A stretch of 64,000 nt of DNA. Source: Dryococelus australis. Lineage: Eukaryota > Arthropoda > Insecta > Phasmatodea > Phasmatidae. The stretch spans positions 81,531,895-81,595,894 of the forward strand of contig CM056995.1 in the NCBI GenBank assembly GCA_029891345.1, in the 5' to 3' direction. How positions within the stretch are numbered: the stretch's first letter is position 1; each line of letters opens with the position of its first letter. A program made the translations under genes and the position numbers. Of the stretch, positions 34,402 through 47,756 are shown piece by piece. Under the pieces are notes generated by a model. That model was not told where the DNA came from and did no database searches. It saw only the letters and a list, made by a program, of their open reading frames with translations.

Positions 34402-37400
34402 CTGGAAACAAAATAATTTAGGCTGGACATAAATTTATTTTTACAAACCCTTTATTCCTCGTTACAGCATGTATGGCAATTAGTACCAATAGACCTATTA
34501 CACAACCCGAATATTTCAGAGAATGCATCCAAGTATTTGCAAAATCGATGTGTGGAAAGTAGGTACCCAGAAATATATCAACAAACATTTTAGCGGCTCT
34601 ACCTTCCAAAGGACTGCAGAACAAACTCGCGTACTGAAGAAATTAATCGGTACTGTTGCGCACTCTGCGGTTACGGAAATCAATGACAAATGCGTTGGAG
34701 AGTAATACCTGTCACAAGTATGCAATACAAACCCTGCTTAAAAATTTTAAATACAGAAATTTATTTGCGAAGTACGTCTGTTAACTGCAGTTATTTATAA
34801 TTTAAAAAAAAATTGAATGAAAAGGAAGCCATGCATCTACTTTTTCTTTCCACGGTATGGAAATTATAACTGTATGTTAATATATAAATAATGGCTCGGT
34901 ATTAGCAAGTTACAATAAATAAAAATGCCGTGTTGTAAATAAGCATCGTATGAATATTCCAAAACAAATAAAGCCTAGCAAAAATAGCCGTTACAGACAG
35001 TTTTGTACCAATTACAAGTTAATGTGAGTAATCTAAATCATGACTGAAAATCAGGAGGTAAATTAAGAAAAATTGATTCATTGCAGTCATAGCAAATTTG
35101 TACTGACATAAGGAAAAGAAATTTATGCCTTATCATGGAATAGTAGATAAACCTTTGTATAAATACTCTGGAATCAGTGTTTCATTTGAATAAAAAATGA
35201 AGAACCCTCAAAATATTGTCAAGGAAGACCAAGTCATTTTCAGTTGAAGGTACTTTGCTTACATCTTGTATAACATTTTTTTTTTTTTTTTCATCAAGCT
35301 GTAGGCTACAAGGCCATTTTTGACAGAGCAAAATAATTACTTAAAAAATTGTAAGTTAAATTGGCGGAGAAAACCACCCCCTCTCCTGGGCTGATGAATT
35401 GAGTTTGAGTAGTATCAAGGCGATGGCAACTTATGATAACTTACGAAGGCTCAAGCAAATAATTGTTTTTTTAATCATTGCCTTGTCACTTAACCAGAAT
35501 GTTTTCACACTGCCTACTCTCTGTCTAGTTAATTATTTAATTTCACTTTCATATTAAGGACGGAGAACAGCTAAACATTTGTTACTGTATTTCATTTGTG
35601 CAAAACACAGTTTGTAAATAGTAAATGCGATGTTAGTCACAACAAAAATTAAAATGTTGGAAATAAATTCGGAATCCAATAATTGTTTTTGTTAGTTTGA
35701 AACTACATCACTCTATATCTAAAAGGTGGACAGTGCTGTTTCAGGGTTTTTGTATTCAGTTTCAGTTAGAAAGTATACAAGTAAACGTACATGTGTACTT
35801 CTTGGGGCCTTGCGGCTTACATGTCATTTTGAGATGCACTTTGTAGATTACAATTTATTTTCGACATTATTATTTTATTTAAAGACTAATAGGGCAATAT
35901 CACTAATTCAAAGACATAGAATTTTGAACTAAGTTAATAATTATGGAAAGATACGACTTAAAAAAATTCTAAACAATAAATTCGTATTAGGCGCATATCT
36001 TTATATCCAACAGAAGCTAATGTAAAACAAGCAATCAAAATTGCAAACTCACACACAATCAGCATGACAATAAATGCCATGTAAGTCAAATTTAAAATTA
36101 ATATTGAATCCTTGATTTAAACCTACAAGATTTCGGCAGTTAACATATTCTTAACTGAAATGCATCTTCAATAAAAGGAATTTGCCAGATAATAACTGTG
36201 GTCGAAGCCAACAAGGTTGCCTTCCCTAATTCATCAAGTATGGCGCCAAGGGTCTGCGAAGTATGCAAGAGTGCAGGTACACTAGTAGATACCTGAATTC
36301 GGGCACAGCGTTTGGCAACATCTGTCAGTAGAAACACTGACAGTCTAATGTTAAGTTGCATTTTCAGGTTCTTTGCAGTGAAAAGTCTGCTCTTTGATGG
36401 CACGAGGGACAATGATAGCCATACATAATGATTTTGCAGTTTCTTCAGTTTTAGTGAAAAGTGTATTAAGAGACTCAACTGCTCTAAGGTTACATATTTC
36501 TATTCTCGCTCAAAACACAAATTTTGTCTTCCATACTACTGAAAGCAATCTGCCTATGTGACTTTTACATCTAGAGAAACTGGATTAGTGGAATGATAAA
36601 ACATCACTACGTTTTGCAAATGTCACAGTAAATGTCGGATCACTAACTGCTATGACTAGTGTCCTTGCATTAACAGCTGCCTGCCATGATTTCCAGTGCA
36701 GTCGGAAATCAAATTGTTAAAACTGCAGTAGCGCCTTTGAGCTAGCAAGCCTCGCACATTTTCCTTAATTGCCCTCCAAAGTATTGAAATAAGAACAGCA
36801 TTTCGTTTGAAAATGCAGTAAAGAAATAAATGCTTTGAATGTTATTACAGTTTTATTCTTGGTGCTTAGAGCAGTTGGGGGGTTGGATATCGACAAATTC
36901 GAGACAGACATGATCGCTACTCTTTGCATTTTTGAAAACCACCACAGAGTTCTGTCATTTGTTTGTTGCGATTCCAATACGACCTGTTATATTTATATTC
37001 AAACCCTGTATCATACTGAAAACCATGTAACGTAGCCTTACGCCAATCAGTTGTTTCTATCTGCTCGTCGTTTTCTTGTTCGTGCTCCTCTTGTCAACAT
37101 TTACTTCGTAAGAATAATAATTACCCTCGTTTCCTTGAATCAATAAACGACCAAAATCGTCTCTTTTGAGGCTCTTATAAACATACCCAAGATAAGAGAC
37201 AGTTGAGAGGTGAGTGACACATCTGTCATCTTACCACACGACCATCGGGGATGTAAAGGATAGAGTTTTTCAAATAAATATATTATTTCCAAAATTTAAA
37301 TTAGGAAAATTAAAAAAACATTTTCTTGATACAACTTTCGAACTTTCTCATATTTATGATAAACATCGGGATGTTTTCCCACAAGAGAAGTCTTAAGTGA

Positions 37401-38220
37401 TTCGTATTCTTAAACAAGTAAATATTTTTTAACCGACCCCATGCCCTTCTGTGGCATGCTAATGAGTTTTCTTCAGGAAAATAACATTAATATTATTCAA
37501 TTTGTGAATGTGTTATACATCAATAATTGAAATGTTACTCCTGCACTACACGCTATGACTCAAGAGGCCTTTTTTAAAAGTAAATACTTAAAAGCTTAAA
37601 TCAACAAGCATAAAAAAATACATCATGGTGAGAAAGACCTATCCTCAAGTGAATACTGGCTACCTCAGTCGAGAGGAGGAATGTAGTAATTCTGTTGCAT
37701 TGCTGGTGTTAAAACTGTTGTAGAAACATACGTGCAAACTCACATGTACATGCTGTTTGGTGACTTGCCTGATTATACCGTCACTATCAAATGGTTATAC
37801 TTAACAGTTTAGTATTTTCATTCAAAATTCTTAGCGGGCAGAATGGCGACGTGATAAAAATTTTAATGGGTCTTAAGTGAGTGCTTCTGTGTTTATAATA
37901 TATGTGTTTATGTGTGCGTACATTAATGCACATATTGATTATCTTTCACATATTTATTTGCAACTGTGTAATACTTTTACTATACACATCATTTTAATCC
38001 CAGGGAATAATGTATAAAAAAAACATATTTTCTCGGGGCTCTTAGGAGGTGATCGTTCTCTGCGGAACCCCCCCTCCCCCCTGAAAACCGCCACTGACTT
38101 TAAGTGTAATTGACATAGTCAAACATATTTGTTGTGTTAGTTTTACCAAGAATAAACCATGCTATTGATCAGTTAATTATCCATTAATATGGAATGAAAT
38201 ATGTATGTAAGTTACCTTGA
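34402..38220. other. AT-rich DNA, no exon found
   Basis: This should contain or lead to the 5' part of the LRR gene, yet no GC-rich splice-bounded LRR exon is visible. The open frame at 36140-36478 (minus strand, 112 codons) has no recognised domain. Confidence 0.45.
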
Positions 38221-38459
38221 TATAGTCCGTTCACGGTAAAGTGAGCATTTTTGAAGCCGTAGTTACTTTTTTCTTTCAACCAATTTATATCCTTCCACCA
38301 CTTGTTAATGTAAACCCTGCCATATGAGTAATAAACACAGTGTATACATTCCCCATGCCAAAAACCAAAAGTCCGAGCTCACAATGAAATGTATTTATTG
38401 GTGTTTATGTATGATGAAACAGCATCAAAAAGTGCTCACATTACCGTGAACGGCCTATA
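38221..38459 (+). mobile_element. Subfamily A' MITE, complete
   Basis: It is 239 bp long with near-perfect ends: TATAGTCCGTTCACGGTAAA on the left and ACATTACCGTGAACGGCCTA on the right. The body differs from family A but is shared with the copies at 41652, 42010 and 51326 (TCTTTCAACCAATTTATATC, AATAAACACAGTGTATACAT). Confidence 0.85.
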
Positions 38460-40908
38460 TCGGGTTATAATTGGGCAGTAAATGTATTTTCCCTTTCTTA
38501 TGTGCTGGGACTATGCTTGCATGTTTCCATTGAACGGAACAAGTATCACTTGATAAACTCAAGTTTAAAATGTGGGTTAGCACAGCGGCTGCTTTTATTT
38601 GACGAGTCATTCATAGTAATAAAAATCATCATTACGTTAGTTTTAAAAACCAAAATATTATTCACGTCAGTGGCGGTTTTATGTCAAATATATATTTAAT
38701 TTAACAATTCGAACTCAAATGATTGAATATAAAAATTATTTCACGTGCAGTTCAAGGAATTTGATTCGCTAACCACTTAAGTGCCAACCTGGAAAACTTC
38801 TACAAATCTTTAAACAAACAAATTCGAAAATAATTACGTTAGATTTTATAAAACTTCTACAGCACATATATAAAACGAAAATGATTCGTTAAATGAAATC
38901 AAATATTACTTTTAATATTGTATATTTACTTTTTACAAAATGTATGAAAATATTTTACTGCTTTAAATGCGCATATAAAATTACATAGTCTATACTTGTA
39001 CTTGATGTAGCTATTTTTCCTGTATGAGAATTTTCTAATATTAGGCATTATTAAATATGATAGTACGAAAAAACCTTTAGACGTATAAAACATCTGAGCA
39101 GACGCCTGCCTAATGTGATGTGTATTTGAGTTTGTCCACTGGGAAGTTGTCGGTCTCAGCCACCTTAGGCGTGCTTAAGTTTTATTTTTTATTTATTTTT
39201 TCGATTTTATGGTTTTTATTGGGTAATCTGTTTGATCGAAAGCCTTCGAAAACAAAGTACGCAGTGTGATTAGCAGAAATGTTACTATGGACAAAAAGCT
39301 CTAAAAATAGTTTGTTTATGCTTTGTAACATTCCTAACCACCATCAAATTGGTATTAATGAAAAATACGCAACTTTATTATTATTTGAAACAAAATTTAA
39401 GCTGTTGTAATTCGTGGTAAAAGGTTATTATTAATACACTTTCTGTAAACTAATTATTTTTTGTGTTACATTTAACATAGTAGACGATAAATTTTCTGCA
39501 CTAATTAATATTTTTAGAAACGAGTAAGTTTGAAAAGTTGTATGCCAAGACGTACGTCAACAGTAAGCAAATATTGCCTGGTATTTTTTAACTTTACTGT
39601 CACAGAGCCATCCGAACGCAGTCATATATGAAATATGACGTTATAGTTAGTCAGAAAATTGATACCTAGGTGAGATGAGCTTCATACGTAGGGCACCGGT
39701 TTTTTCAAACCGTTGTACACCCAAGTAAAGATTTCGGCCTGTGTCAAGTTTGTACCACTATAACCTCACAAGGCACATCTCCAGCCTGTATTCTTTGTGG
39801 TTGCATACGTCATTTTTACAACTAATAGTAGTTGGCTATAAACAACGATAGTGTATACCCAACGGCACCGTCTACTGAAGAGATGCTGTATCCTGCCGTC
39901 ATTCATCGTTGCAAGGTTTTTTGTACACTTTCCTAATGCAATGTAAACTATTCATTAAGTCTTTTTATTGTGAATCGTGGTATAATTATAATTTATCATT
40001 ATATGGATATTCTGAGCTGTTATAAACGTATCTGGAACTCAGAGAGTATAACTGATTCATTTTACTATAATGCAACACATTTGCCGTTAGAGATCACATG
40101 AGAACAACAAATTTAATGGAAAATGCTTATCTGAATGTTTATTTCTAAGAGTCCTGCAATGCAAATGGATTCTAGTAAGTTATGGCTACAAGGCATGCAA
40201 GTTAAAATAAGCTTCTGAGGCTTTCTTCAGTACCGTTTTGTAGGTTACATGTAAAGGTCGCAGCTATCCTGATCTGTTTGCTTCTATAAAACTTAACTCT
40301 GAATATCCGCGGTCACGCTAATTTAGTTTCGCGTGTCAGTTGAATACACGGTGAGTCAGATAAAATGTGCTCTTATGTATCCGTGGTTTTATTTAAACTG
40401 GCATTGAATCACTTCTTTTGCACGTCTGTAAGATGTCATTTGCACCATTTCTTCCAGTCTGTAACCAGACTGGGTGTTTTTATCATGGTAAACTATAGGT
40501 ATACTGGGGCAGATCAGAGTTACCAGTTTCTGCTGTTCTTCGAATGTTTGCTTTTGACTCGCTGTTGTGTACACAATCCTTAAAACGTTTAGTTTAACTC
40601 ACATTTAAGATACGAATATATACTCTTTCCTGTGCAGGGGAAATAAATGAGAATTTTGATACACATGGATTATTCCACTGGGCAGGTTGCATCGCAAACT
40701 TGTAATTATAATACAGGAATTACGACACTATTTAAAGGAAAATTTACGATGAACATGTTTTGCACACTATCTGGACAATAAATTAAGTTCCCTATCACAT
40801 AGGTCGCCTATAAATTCGCCCTGAATTGTATTGCTCCGATTATTTGTACTTAACATGCATACGTACTCTACATAAGTAATGAAATTCGCTACAAACCTTC
40901 TCAAGAAG

Positions 40909-40958
<50 letters not shown>

Positions 40959-41651
40959 TAAACACGTCACCAGGATAAAAGCTAAACGCAAGTGAAGGCA
41001 TGGCATATAAGGTATAAACATGCATACGAAAAAGAAACTTTACTATAGTATTGTAGCAACTTCAAAACAAGCATTCGATATGACATATGTAAATGGCATA
41101 ACGTGTTTTTAACGTTTCCCATTATTGTATTTGATTGATTTCCACAAAGTGCAGCATACAAGTACTACTAGGGTTTCTCGGGAAGAACATGAAAGGAAAA
41201 CGTAAGCTCATTGTATATTTCAGTGACACCCACATGCTGAAACGTGCCGAGCGTACAAGCGAAGGTTTGATTGTCCCTCATAATGAACTAGAGGCATGCC
41301 AGAACAGTTGAACAGTTCCTTTAAAGAACTCTACTAAATATCGCTAAATACTGCTTGTTATTTCTGAAATGAACTGATATTACCTCCTTCTTATCTCCCA
41401 TAACTGATATGTTTTCAGTGATAAATACTACAAAACTTCTATAATGCGATTGACATATCACATCAAATGTTTAAAAGAGCTGTATTTGAAAAAAAAAAAA
41501 AACTTAATAATAGCGTGAATAGTGGGTGATGCTACATGCAAATAATTGTACGAGTGAATGTGTACACGTGACATTGAATGGTTTCTAGTTCTAGTTGACT
41601 TTGGTAGCTTTCCTTTGTATTTTTGCAGCTATTTAGAGTCGTTAAATTAAT
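38460..41651. other. AT-rich DNA, no gene seen
   Basis: Long unassigned AT-rich region. Contains the (TA)n tract annotated separately. No repeat family, exon or RNA gene was recognised. Confidence 0.5.
40910..40957. repeat. (TA)n microsatellite
   Basis: About 23 uninterrupted TA units. They explain the alternating Tyr-Ile open frames on the minus strand. Confidence 0.97.
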
Positions 41652-41858
41652 TATAGGTCACTGGCGGTAAAATGAACACTCTTGAAAGCCCTCTCATTTG
41701 GAATAAGAGTCAATAAATATATTTCATTTTAGCCTTAGATGTGTTTATTACATACATGGCAATATTTATTTAAAAAGGTGGTTGAAGGATAAAAAATGGC
41801 CCAAAGGAAAAAGTAACCAGCGCCTCAAACGTGCTCACTTTACCGTGAATAGTCTACA
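41652..41858 (-). mobile_element. Subfamily A' MITE
   Basis: The ends ATAGGTCACTGGCGGTAAAA and CACTTTACCGTGAATAGTCT are inverted. The internal TAGATGTGTTTATTACATAC block is the inverse of the AATAAACACAGTGTATA block of the 38221 copy, so the orientation is opposite. Confidence 0.75.
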
Positions 41859-42009
41859 GTATCACCTTATATTGTGTGGAATTGTTATTTTCTTATCTTG
41901 TTAGTTGTGGGTTTGTTATATCCATGAGACACAACATTTGCTTTTTCCTTCTTTACTTAACATGTTTACATATGCATATTTTTCTCCTTAATGATTTGCT
42001 TAGTTAGTA

Positions 42010-42643
42010 CAGGCTGTTTACTGTAAAGTGAGCACTTCTTGGGCACTAGTTCCTTTTTTCCTTTCAGCCATCCGTTATCCTTTAACCGCCCTATAAAATA
42101 AATATTGCCGCGAAAGTGAGTAGTCCATTTACAAAGCATCCCTTGTCCACAAATATGACAATTTCCAATAATGTCCTTGTTGGTTCCTTCCTAGCCTTTG
42201 ATATGGAATGACAAATGTTTAACAGCTCCAAAAACAGCGCGAATGCCATTTAAAGGCAGGTTTAAAATCCATTACATTTCCAAATAACCCTTGTCCTCAA
42301 ACATTAAATGCAATACATGTCAAAGGGAGCGGTTGGTTTCAAAAGGCTCTAATTTGACTGTTAGTTTGGTTGTTATTGCTGTGACCAGCAGTAACAACCA
42401 TACTAACAGTCAAACAGCCACATTAAGAAATTCACTCCATATGCATGTTTTGCTATTTCCCCAAAATCAATGTACACAGAGAAGGAACCATTTGGAAATG
42501 GACAACTTAAGTAATAAACACAGTGTATATATTACACCGTACTCGGAAGTTAACGTCTAGGGCTAAAATAAAATATATTCATTGACTATTATTCCAAATG
42601 GGAGGGCTTTCAAAAGTGCTCACTTTACCGTGAATAGCCTATA
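42010..42643 (+). mobile_element. Subfamily A' MITE, long copy with internal hairpin
   Basis: CAGGCTGTTTACTGTAAAGT and CTCACTTTACCGTGAATAGC form the inverted ends. The first and last 150-200 bp match other A' copies (CTTTCAGCCATCCGTTATCC, AATAAACACAGTGTATATAT). The middle 300 bp is extra and contains the 29-bp-arm palindrome at 42353-42414. Confidence 0.8.
42353..42414. repeat. 62-bp palindrome, 29-bp arms and 4-bp loop
   Basis: The left arm 42353-42381 (starting TTTGACTGTTAG) and the right arm 42386-42414 (ending CTAACAGTCAAA) are complementary at 27 of 29 positions, with loop TGAC. Transcribed, it would form a stable hairpin. Confidence 0.92.
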
Positions 42644-43508
42644 GTTATAATTATTATCCTTACAGGCTATTGTTCATTTAAAACATTTTCAACATACAGC
42701 CTATGAGCATTTACTGTGTATGTAATGTAAATATTTAGTTTGTTTTAATTTGTATGTTTTATAATTTTAATTCATATAAGCATACTATTTGTTATTTTAG
42801 ATTGTTTAACTTTGTATATAATTATTCTTTTCTATGGGCAAGTGGAAGATACGGCGATGTAGCCGTAACTCTGCTACGCGGAAAAACCAGCCGTAAATTA
42901 AAATTACTGAAATAAAATTAATAAATTAAAATGTTTTTTCTTATTACTTACCTGTTCATGTATTGCAATACTATCGAGGGAACCCATTTTCATTCACTGC
43001 TTCCATCATAATCGACCAAGATACAACTCTTTTGACCTACAATTATATTCGGCCGAATAAAGCAGTTGTTCTATTTTCCGAAGGAACATGTACCAGGCAC
43101 GTACTATTATGATACGTAAATTTAGCAGCTCATGTCAGTTTACAATTTACCGTAAACACACGATCGACCTTAAGAATTTTCAGACAAAAAGGGTGCTCAG
43201 CCAACGTAGTAGTTATCGTGTTAGAATTGCGACTATTAGAGGCTGGATCTCGAGAAAGCATTACACTATTGTGTATTCGCGTTAAAGTGAGAGGGCGCGA
43301 AGCAAGTGCACGTGGTCGAAGGTAAGCTGTGACAGTGAAAACATGCAGTGTTCACGTGATCGCGGCCATGTACACAGGAGTGTCCAGAATGCTCGGCGCG
43401 CGAGCGGAGAAATACATGCACGGCAAGGATATGCAAAGGTTGACGAAACTGTTAGTGTATATGTCAAGTAGACAACTATATAATATCACGACCGTACGGT
43501 ACGAGTAG
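42644..43508. other. No recognised gene
   Basis: AT-rich to about 43200, then CpG-containing and more GC-rich (43240-43470). It has open frames but no domain and no clear splice-bounded exon. Confidence 0.4.
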
Positions 43509-43703
43509 AGTGGAGAGATTTGAGCGGGTAGTTACAGCATGGTCATGAGAGCCGATGGGGGCGAAGTGAGACGAGTATGGATCAGCGCCGGAATGTAAGG
43601 CCGGGGGGGGGGGTAGGAGGTCCCTGGGAAAACCCGCCTACCAGCGGCATCGTCCGGAACGATTCCCAGGCGAGTAGTCTGACCACCACACCACCGCGGC
43701 CCC
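43509..43703 (-). mobile_element. tRNA-derived SINE, internally deleted
   Basis: A minus-strand copy with the GGGGCCGCGGTGGTGTGGTG head. About 60 bp covering the B-box and the start of the body are missing, the sequence passing directly from CAGACTACTCGCCT to GGGAATCGTTCCGGACGATG. It contains a G11 tract. Confidence 0.88.
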
Positions 43704-44873
43704 ACCGCATGAAAGGAGTACATAAACATCAACACGGTTAGTAATAAGACACTCCGTCGTGCTATTTATTTACGCCAACCGTAACACGTGAAACGACAAG
43801 CAAACAAAAAGGAACAAGAAACATACTAGTGCCCGGCCACCAATACAGCATAGCGCACACTGCAGCAACGCCGGCTGGCTTGAGGCTTATACACCCTTGC
43901 TGCTCACTCTGGTTTCACGCGCTCGTGTGTACAAACACCAATTCTCGCTTCTTGACGAATGGACTATAGTTATTTGGTAGCGTATTACGTGCACACACGT
44001 CCCTTGGCAGCCTCCGAAATGCACTACGGAGCGGCATTAATAAGCGCCGATTCTTTCGCATGCTAACAAATTTAAAAACTAGCACAAATTTCCCATCGCC
44101 AGTGTTGGACTGATATAAACCCAATGTGGCATATTTCGCAACAGCTTATTAGCTGAAACGTAATACATACGTTTAAAAATAACTATAAGGAACTTAAATT
44201 GGCAGAAAAGGTGCTACGACATCTAATTTGAATAAGAACCAATGCCATCTGATGTTTTCGCGATTTAGTTCACGGAAAAAAAAAAAAGTATAGTGCCTGA
44301 AGAGGTACATATGGCACGTATCATTGAACTTGTAATAGCGTACTGCTTTTACAAATTAGTAAGGCGAGCCTTATAACAAGCCCCAAACGATATGTTTCAT
44401 TGTTTGCTCTGATATACAGTCATGTATCGTAAGTTGCTTTGATCTAGTGGGGCAGTAATTTAAGCTGTAGCTCCCGAGACGACATAAAACTATATTCAAA
44501 AAACATTTTCTCCGAGCAAAATAGTAAACCGAAATGAAACGCGTGTGTTTTTATAAATAAAATGAGAGAATTTACGGTTCCCCATAAAATCGAGTACGCT
44601 ATTCGATGTTCGAGCACTCGATGGAGAATAGCTCCCGTTCTTGCCCCGAATTACAAGTTTCTTCGCATGTTCGTTTGCAATTCCCTTGTCTATTACTCTG
44701 CTCGTACAAAGATAATCAACTCGCAAATATTCCAGTGCAGAATTCTGGTGGAGGGCGTGGATTGTTTGGACTGGGACAATAAAACAAACTATCAAAAAAG
44801 GATTTATTATCAACATACTAAAACCAAAACGTATCTTCATCCATTGGGTGGCCTAATTTTTCATAGGTAAAAA
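43704..44873. other. No recognised gene
   Basis: Several overlapping open frames (43915-44124 and 44496-44840 minus; 44562-44870 plus) show no domain. None is supported. Confidence 0.45.
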
Positions 44874-45295
44874 AGGCTGTTCACGATAAAGTGAGCACTT
44901 TTGAAATGAACCTTAGAAAAAAGTAACTTCCCCTGAATGCATATATTTTAATGGGCGCATCGAGTGACATTTGCCCAGTAAAGTTGATAACTATGGATGG
45001 AAAATTGTTCCATATCTTGACGTTGAATAAAAAAATGTTAGATAAACATTTGTGATAACTTAAATTATTTCTTTCACTTTGTTTTAAATTTTCAATGCAT
45101 CGAAGAACAAAAACGAACAGATTTTATAATATTTATTTTCCTAATAATTTCGCAGTTCTACTTGACCGACGCATGAATAAAGCGATGAGGCCCACAGCAA
45201 TGTTAATTTTACATAAGGCGGGAGAATACAGACTGCTTACAAGTAGATCTTAAGCAGGGCTTTCAAAAGTGCTAATTTTACCGTGAACAGCCTAT
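44874..45295 (+). mobile_element. Family A MITE, full length
   Basis: AAAAAGGCTGTTCACGATAA on the left and TAATTTTACCGTGAACAGCC on the right. The body is collinear with the copies at 727, 49472 and 50456. Confidence 0.88.
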
Positions 45296-45439
45296 TCTTA
45301 AAAAACGGCAATGAATTAGCAGTAAAATAACATCTGGAATAAATTATCGGACTACTGTGTACTTGTCAACAGAAAATATTTAACGTGTAGCAGCTCTTGA
45401 CGAACAGTTAGGACCGCCAGCGATATAGCTTGGAACTGT

Positions 45440-45980
45440 TTAAACTCTCGTTCGCGATAACAGGAGTGCATTTAATTGCCTGCGTGGACTCGCGAGCTCG
45501 ATCAAAAGCGAGGAGTGCCCCCCCCCCCCCCCGTTATCTGCCATCGGCCAGGCCTCATTGTACTGACAACAGCGGTCATTTTCTTTGTGCCACTCGGCAG
45601 ATATAATTTTATCGTCACCTCTGTGCCTCCCCTCGCCTACCCTCTTCTTCATACTCGGCCTGGGCCTTGTATACGTGTGTGGAGTGCGGCCGATAGAGAG
45701 CACGCGAAACAGCGATTTAGATTCTCGCGCCACGATACCAGAGCGACCACACGCTTTACCCGGGTTGGTGGAGCGGGTAGAAGGGAAAGATTGCGAAGGG
45801 GGGGGGGGGGAGGGAGAAAAGGCAGTCTGGAGCGCCGCGTAGTCCAGGCGATACAGTGCTCGACCGTGCCATGTGTCGGTCGCGCTAAGAGCGTCTGTGG
45901 ACCGACCACGCCGTGCATGTGCGCATGAATCCGTGGCCGGCCATCGTTACCGCGCATGCTCGTTTGAACCACAGACTCGT
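45440..45980. other. GC- and CpG-rich island without a supported gene
   Basis: This stretch is strikingly GC-rich compared with its surroundings, has many CpG dinucleotides, and contains C15 (45518-45532) and G13 (45798-45810) runs. Open frames on both strands (up to 150 codons) overlap extensively, as expected of GC-rich sequence, and no domain is seen. It could be a promoter or 5' UTR region of a gene, perhaps of the minus-strand LRR gene 11 kb away. That is speculation. Confidence 0.35.
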
Positions 45981-46550
45981 GCCCGGTTGCACCATCGTGG
46001 TTAGAGACTCGATCCGAGATCGGATCTAAGATCGACACAGAAAAACTGTTGCACCATTCGAGTTCAGAGCTGGAATGGAGATCGAGATGAAGTTCATTTC
46101 GAACCGCCGAATTTGGCGGTTCGAAATCTCGATCCGAGATCTGCAGCCATCGTTGACAAATGCAGTTTGAAAAAAAAAAACCAATAAATAGAACTACGTT
46201 CGGTTGTTTTGTTGGGAAATTAAAACAACATTATACGCATTTAAATATTATTCAGTAAAATTCGTACAACAATAATTCACTTAAAACAGATAAAACATCG
46301 CACATCTAGTTCTATCTATAGTGAAAATTACACCTTCCATGACGTCATATATTACGAACAAATAGCAAAATTTGTCTCATACTTAATCTCGATCTCTCAC
46401 TATGGAACCAAGATCGACTAATCGGAGATTCAGAATCATGAAATTTCGTTGGTGCAACACTGTTACATTGGAACCAAGATCAAACTGGATCGTGGTTCGG
46501 AACTAGGATCATTCGATCTCGTATCGGGGAAGATGTTGGTGCAACCGGGC
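45981..46550. mobile_element. MITE with GCCCGGTTGCACCA inverted ends
   Basis: The left end GCCCGGTTGCACCATC (45981) and right end TGGTGCAACCGGGC (46537-46550) are exact inverted repeats over 14 bp. Sub-terminal GATCCGAGATCG-like motifs recur on both sides. Near the centre is a perfect hairpin with 13-bp arms (46096-46108 and 46115-46127). It is non-coding, and the superfamily could not be assigned from the sequence. Confidence 0.8.
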
Positions 46551-46551
46551 A

Positions 46552-47199
46552 TAAGGCTGGGTTTACGATTAAATACTGAAGAATTAAGAATCGTAATTAT
46601 GACTTGTTAATTACACGGGAAATGAGTTTTGCAGTTTATGATCGATCTAGCAACTGGTAAGTCTAGCCAATCAGAATTGCCGGATACCAAAGGAGCCGAT
46701 GTAACCTGGGAAAATGGGCAAGAGGGAAGAATTATATTTCATTATGTGATCATTGTGTGATCATTTTGAAAAAATTTTGGTAATTTGTAGAAGGAAATGC
46801 CCATGCAAACATTAGATATTTACGTCAATAAACTTTGCAGAAGGTTAAACAAAGCGAATTAATTAACATCTTCCAAGAAATAAAACATGATCTCGAATGC
46901 TTATTTAAATAGAGTTATATAATTCATTGCATACGATTTCACGATACGACATAACCCAAATCAGAGATGTAAACACAGTTTCCCGCCCACAAAAAATCTC
47001 ACTGAGCTCTGATTGGCTACTTCGTCTTGACCTTACTTAAGATATAAAATATAACGATATATTAAGTCAAGCCAAGATCGCACACTACCCGTCACGACCC
47101 GCAGACGATAGTCATAAACCAATAACCTTGCACACATTGATTAATATTCTAAGGACATGGCACACTTATTATGTTAATTAAATCGTAAACCCACCCTTA
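46552..47199. mobile_element. MITE with CTGGGTTTACGATT inverted ends
   Basis: TAAGGCTGGGTTTACGATTA (46552) pairs with the end TTAAATCGTAAACCCACCCT (about 47180-47199). An AGCCAATCAGAATTGC-like box in the left part has a counterpart, GAGCTCTGATTGGCTACTTC, in the right part, also inverted. So the arms are partly complementary over more than 100 bp. It lies directly against the element at 45981-46550. Confidence 0.75.
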
Positions 47200-47756
47200 G
47201 GGTCCCACTTGCCTGCATAGTTTTTCTGCTTTTCCGCCTAGAAGCGCTGGAGCGCCATTGCCGCAACGCGCAGGGCTCTCAACTGACCTGCAGTGTTCTC
47301 GTAGTGCTGCGTGTACCTATGGGACTTTCAGCGATGACCCTATCATTTTGTTATTGAAAAGTCTGTAATAAAGCTCAATTATAGTCTACTATCGTAGTTT
47401 GGCTCGTGTCCAGCTAGTATGTCTTAAGATACGGCAGTCTGAAAAAATAGGTTTTTTAAAACTATATTGGAGGTCCCCAGAATAATATTTATAGCATGCG
47501 TGGTAACTTTAAAGTACCATTTCGTCCTCATCTGGGGCAAGCTGTCTTCTCGTAGGTGAACATACTGGGGACACGTCTAATAGTTTCGTCAACAAATCAG
47601 GAATTCAAATACTGCAACGTAGTTAAAGCACCAGGCAGGTGAAACCCTTAAATATGGAAGTACGCCGATTTTTGTCTTCTGTGCACGTCCCCAAAACTGA
47701 CTCGGCCATCGCCAGTACAACTGTCAGTCATGTGATCAGCACTGATCAGCGCGTTT
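47200..47756. other. No gene seen
   Basis: No repeat family or exon recognised. Confidence 0.5.

Noticed and set aside
36140-36478. 112-codon minus-strand frame as a 5' exon of the LRR gene
   Set aside because: No leucine-rich repeat pattern, AT-rich codon use unlike the supported exons, and no clear donor in phase 1.
40767-41025. Open frames with alternating Tyr-Ile
   Set aside because: Translation of a (TA)n microsatellite.
45476-46038. Overlapping 85-150 codon open frames on both strands
   Set aside because: GC-rich sequence lacks stop codons by chance. The frames overlap on both strands and show no domain. One runs into the adjacent MITE.
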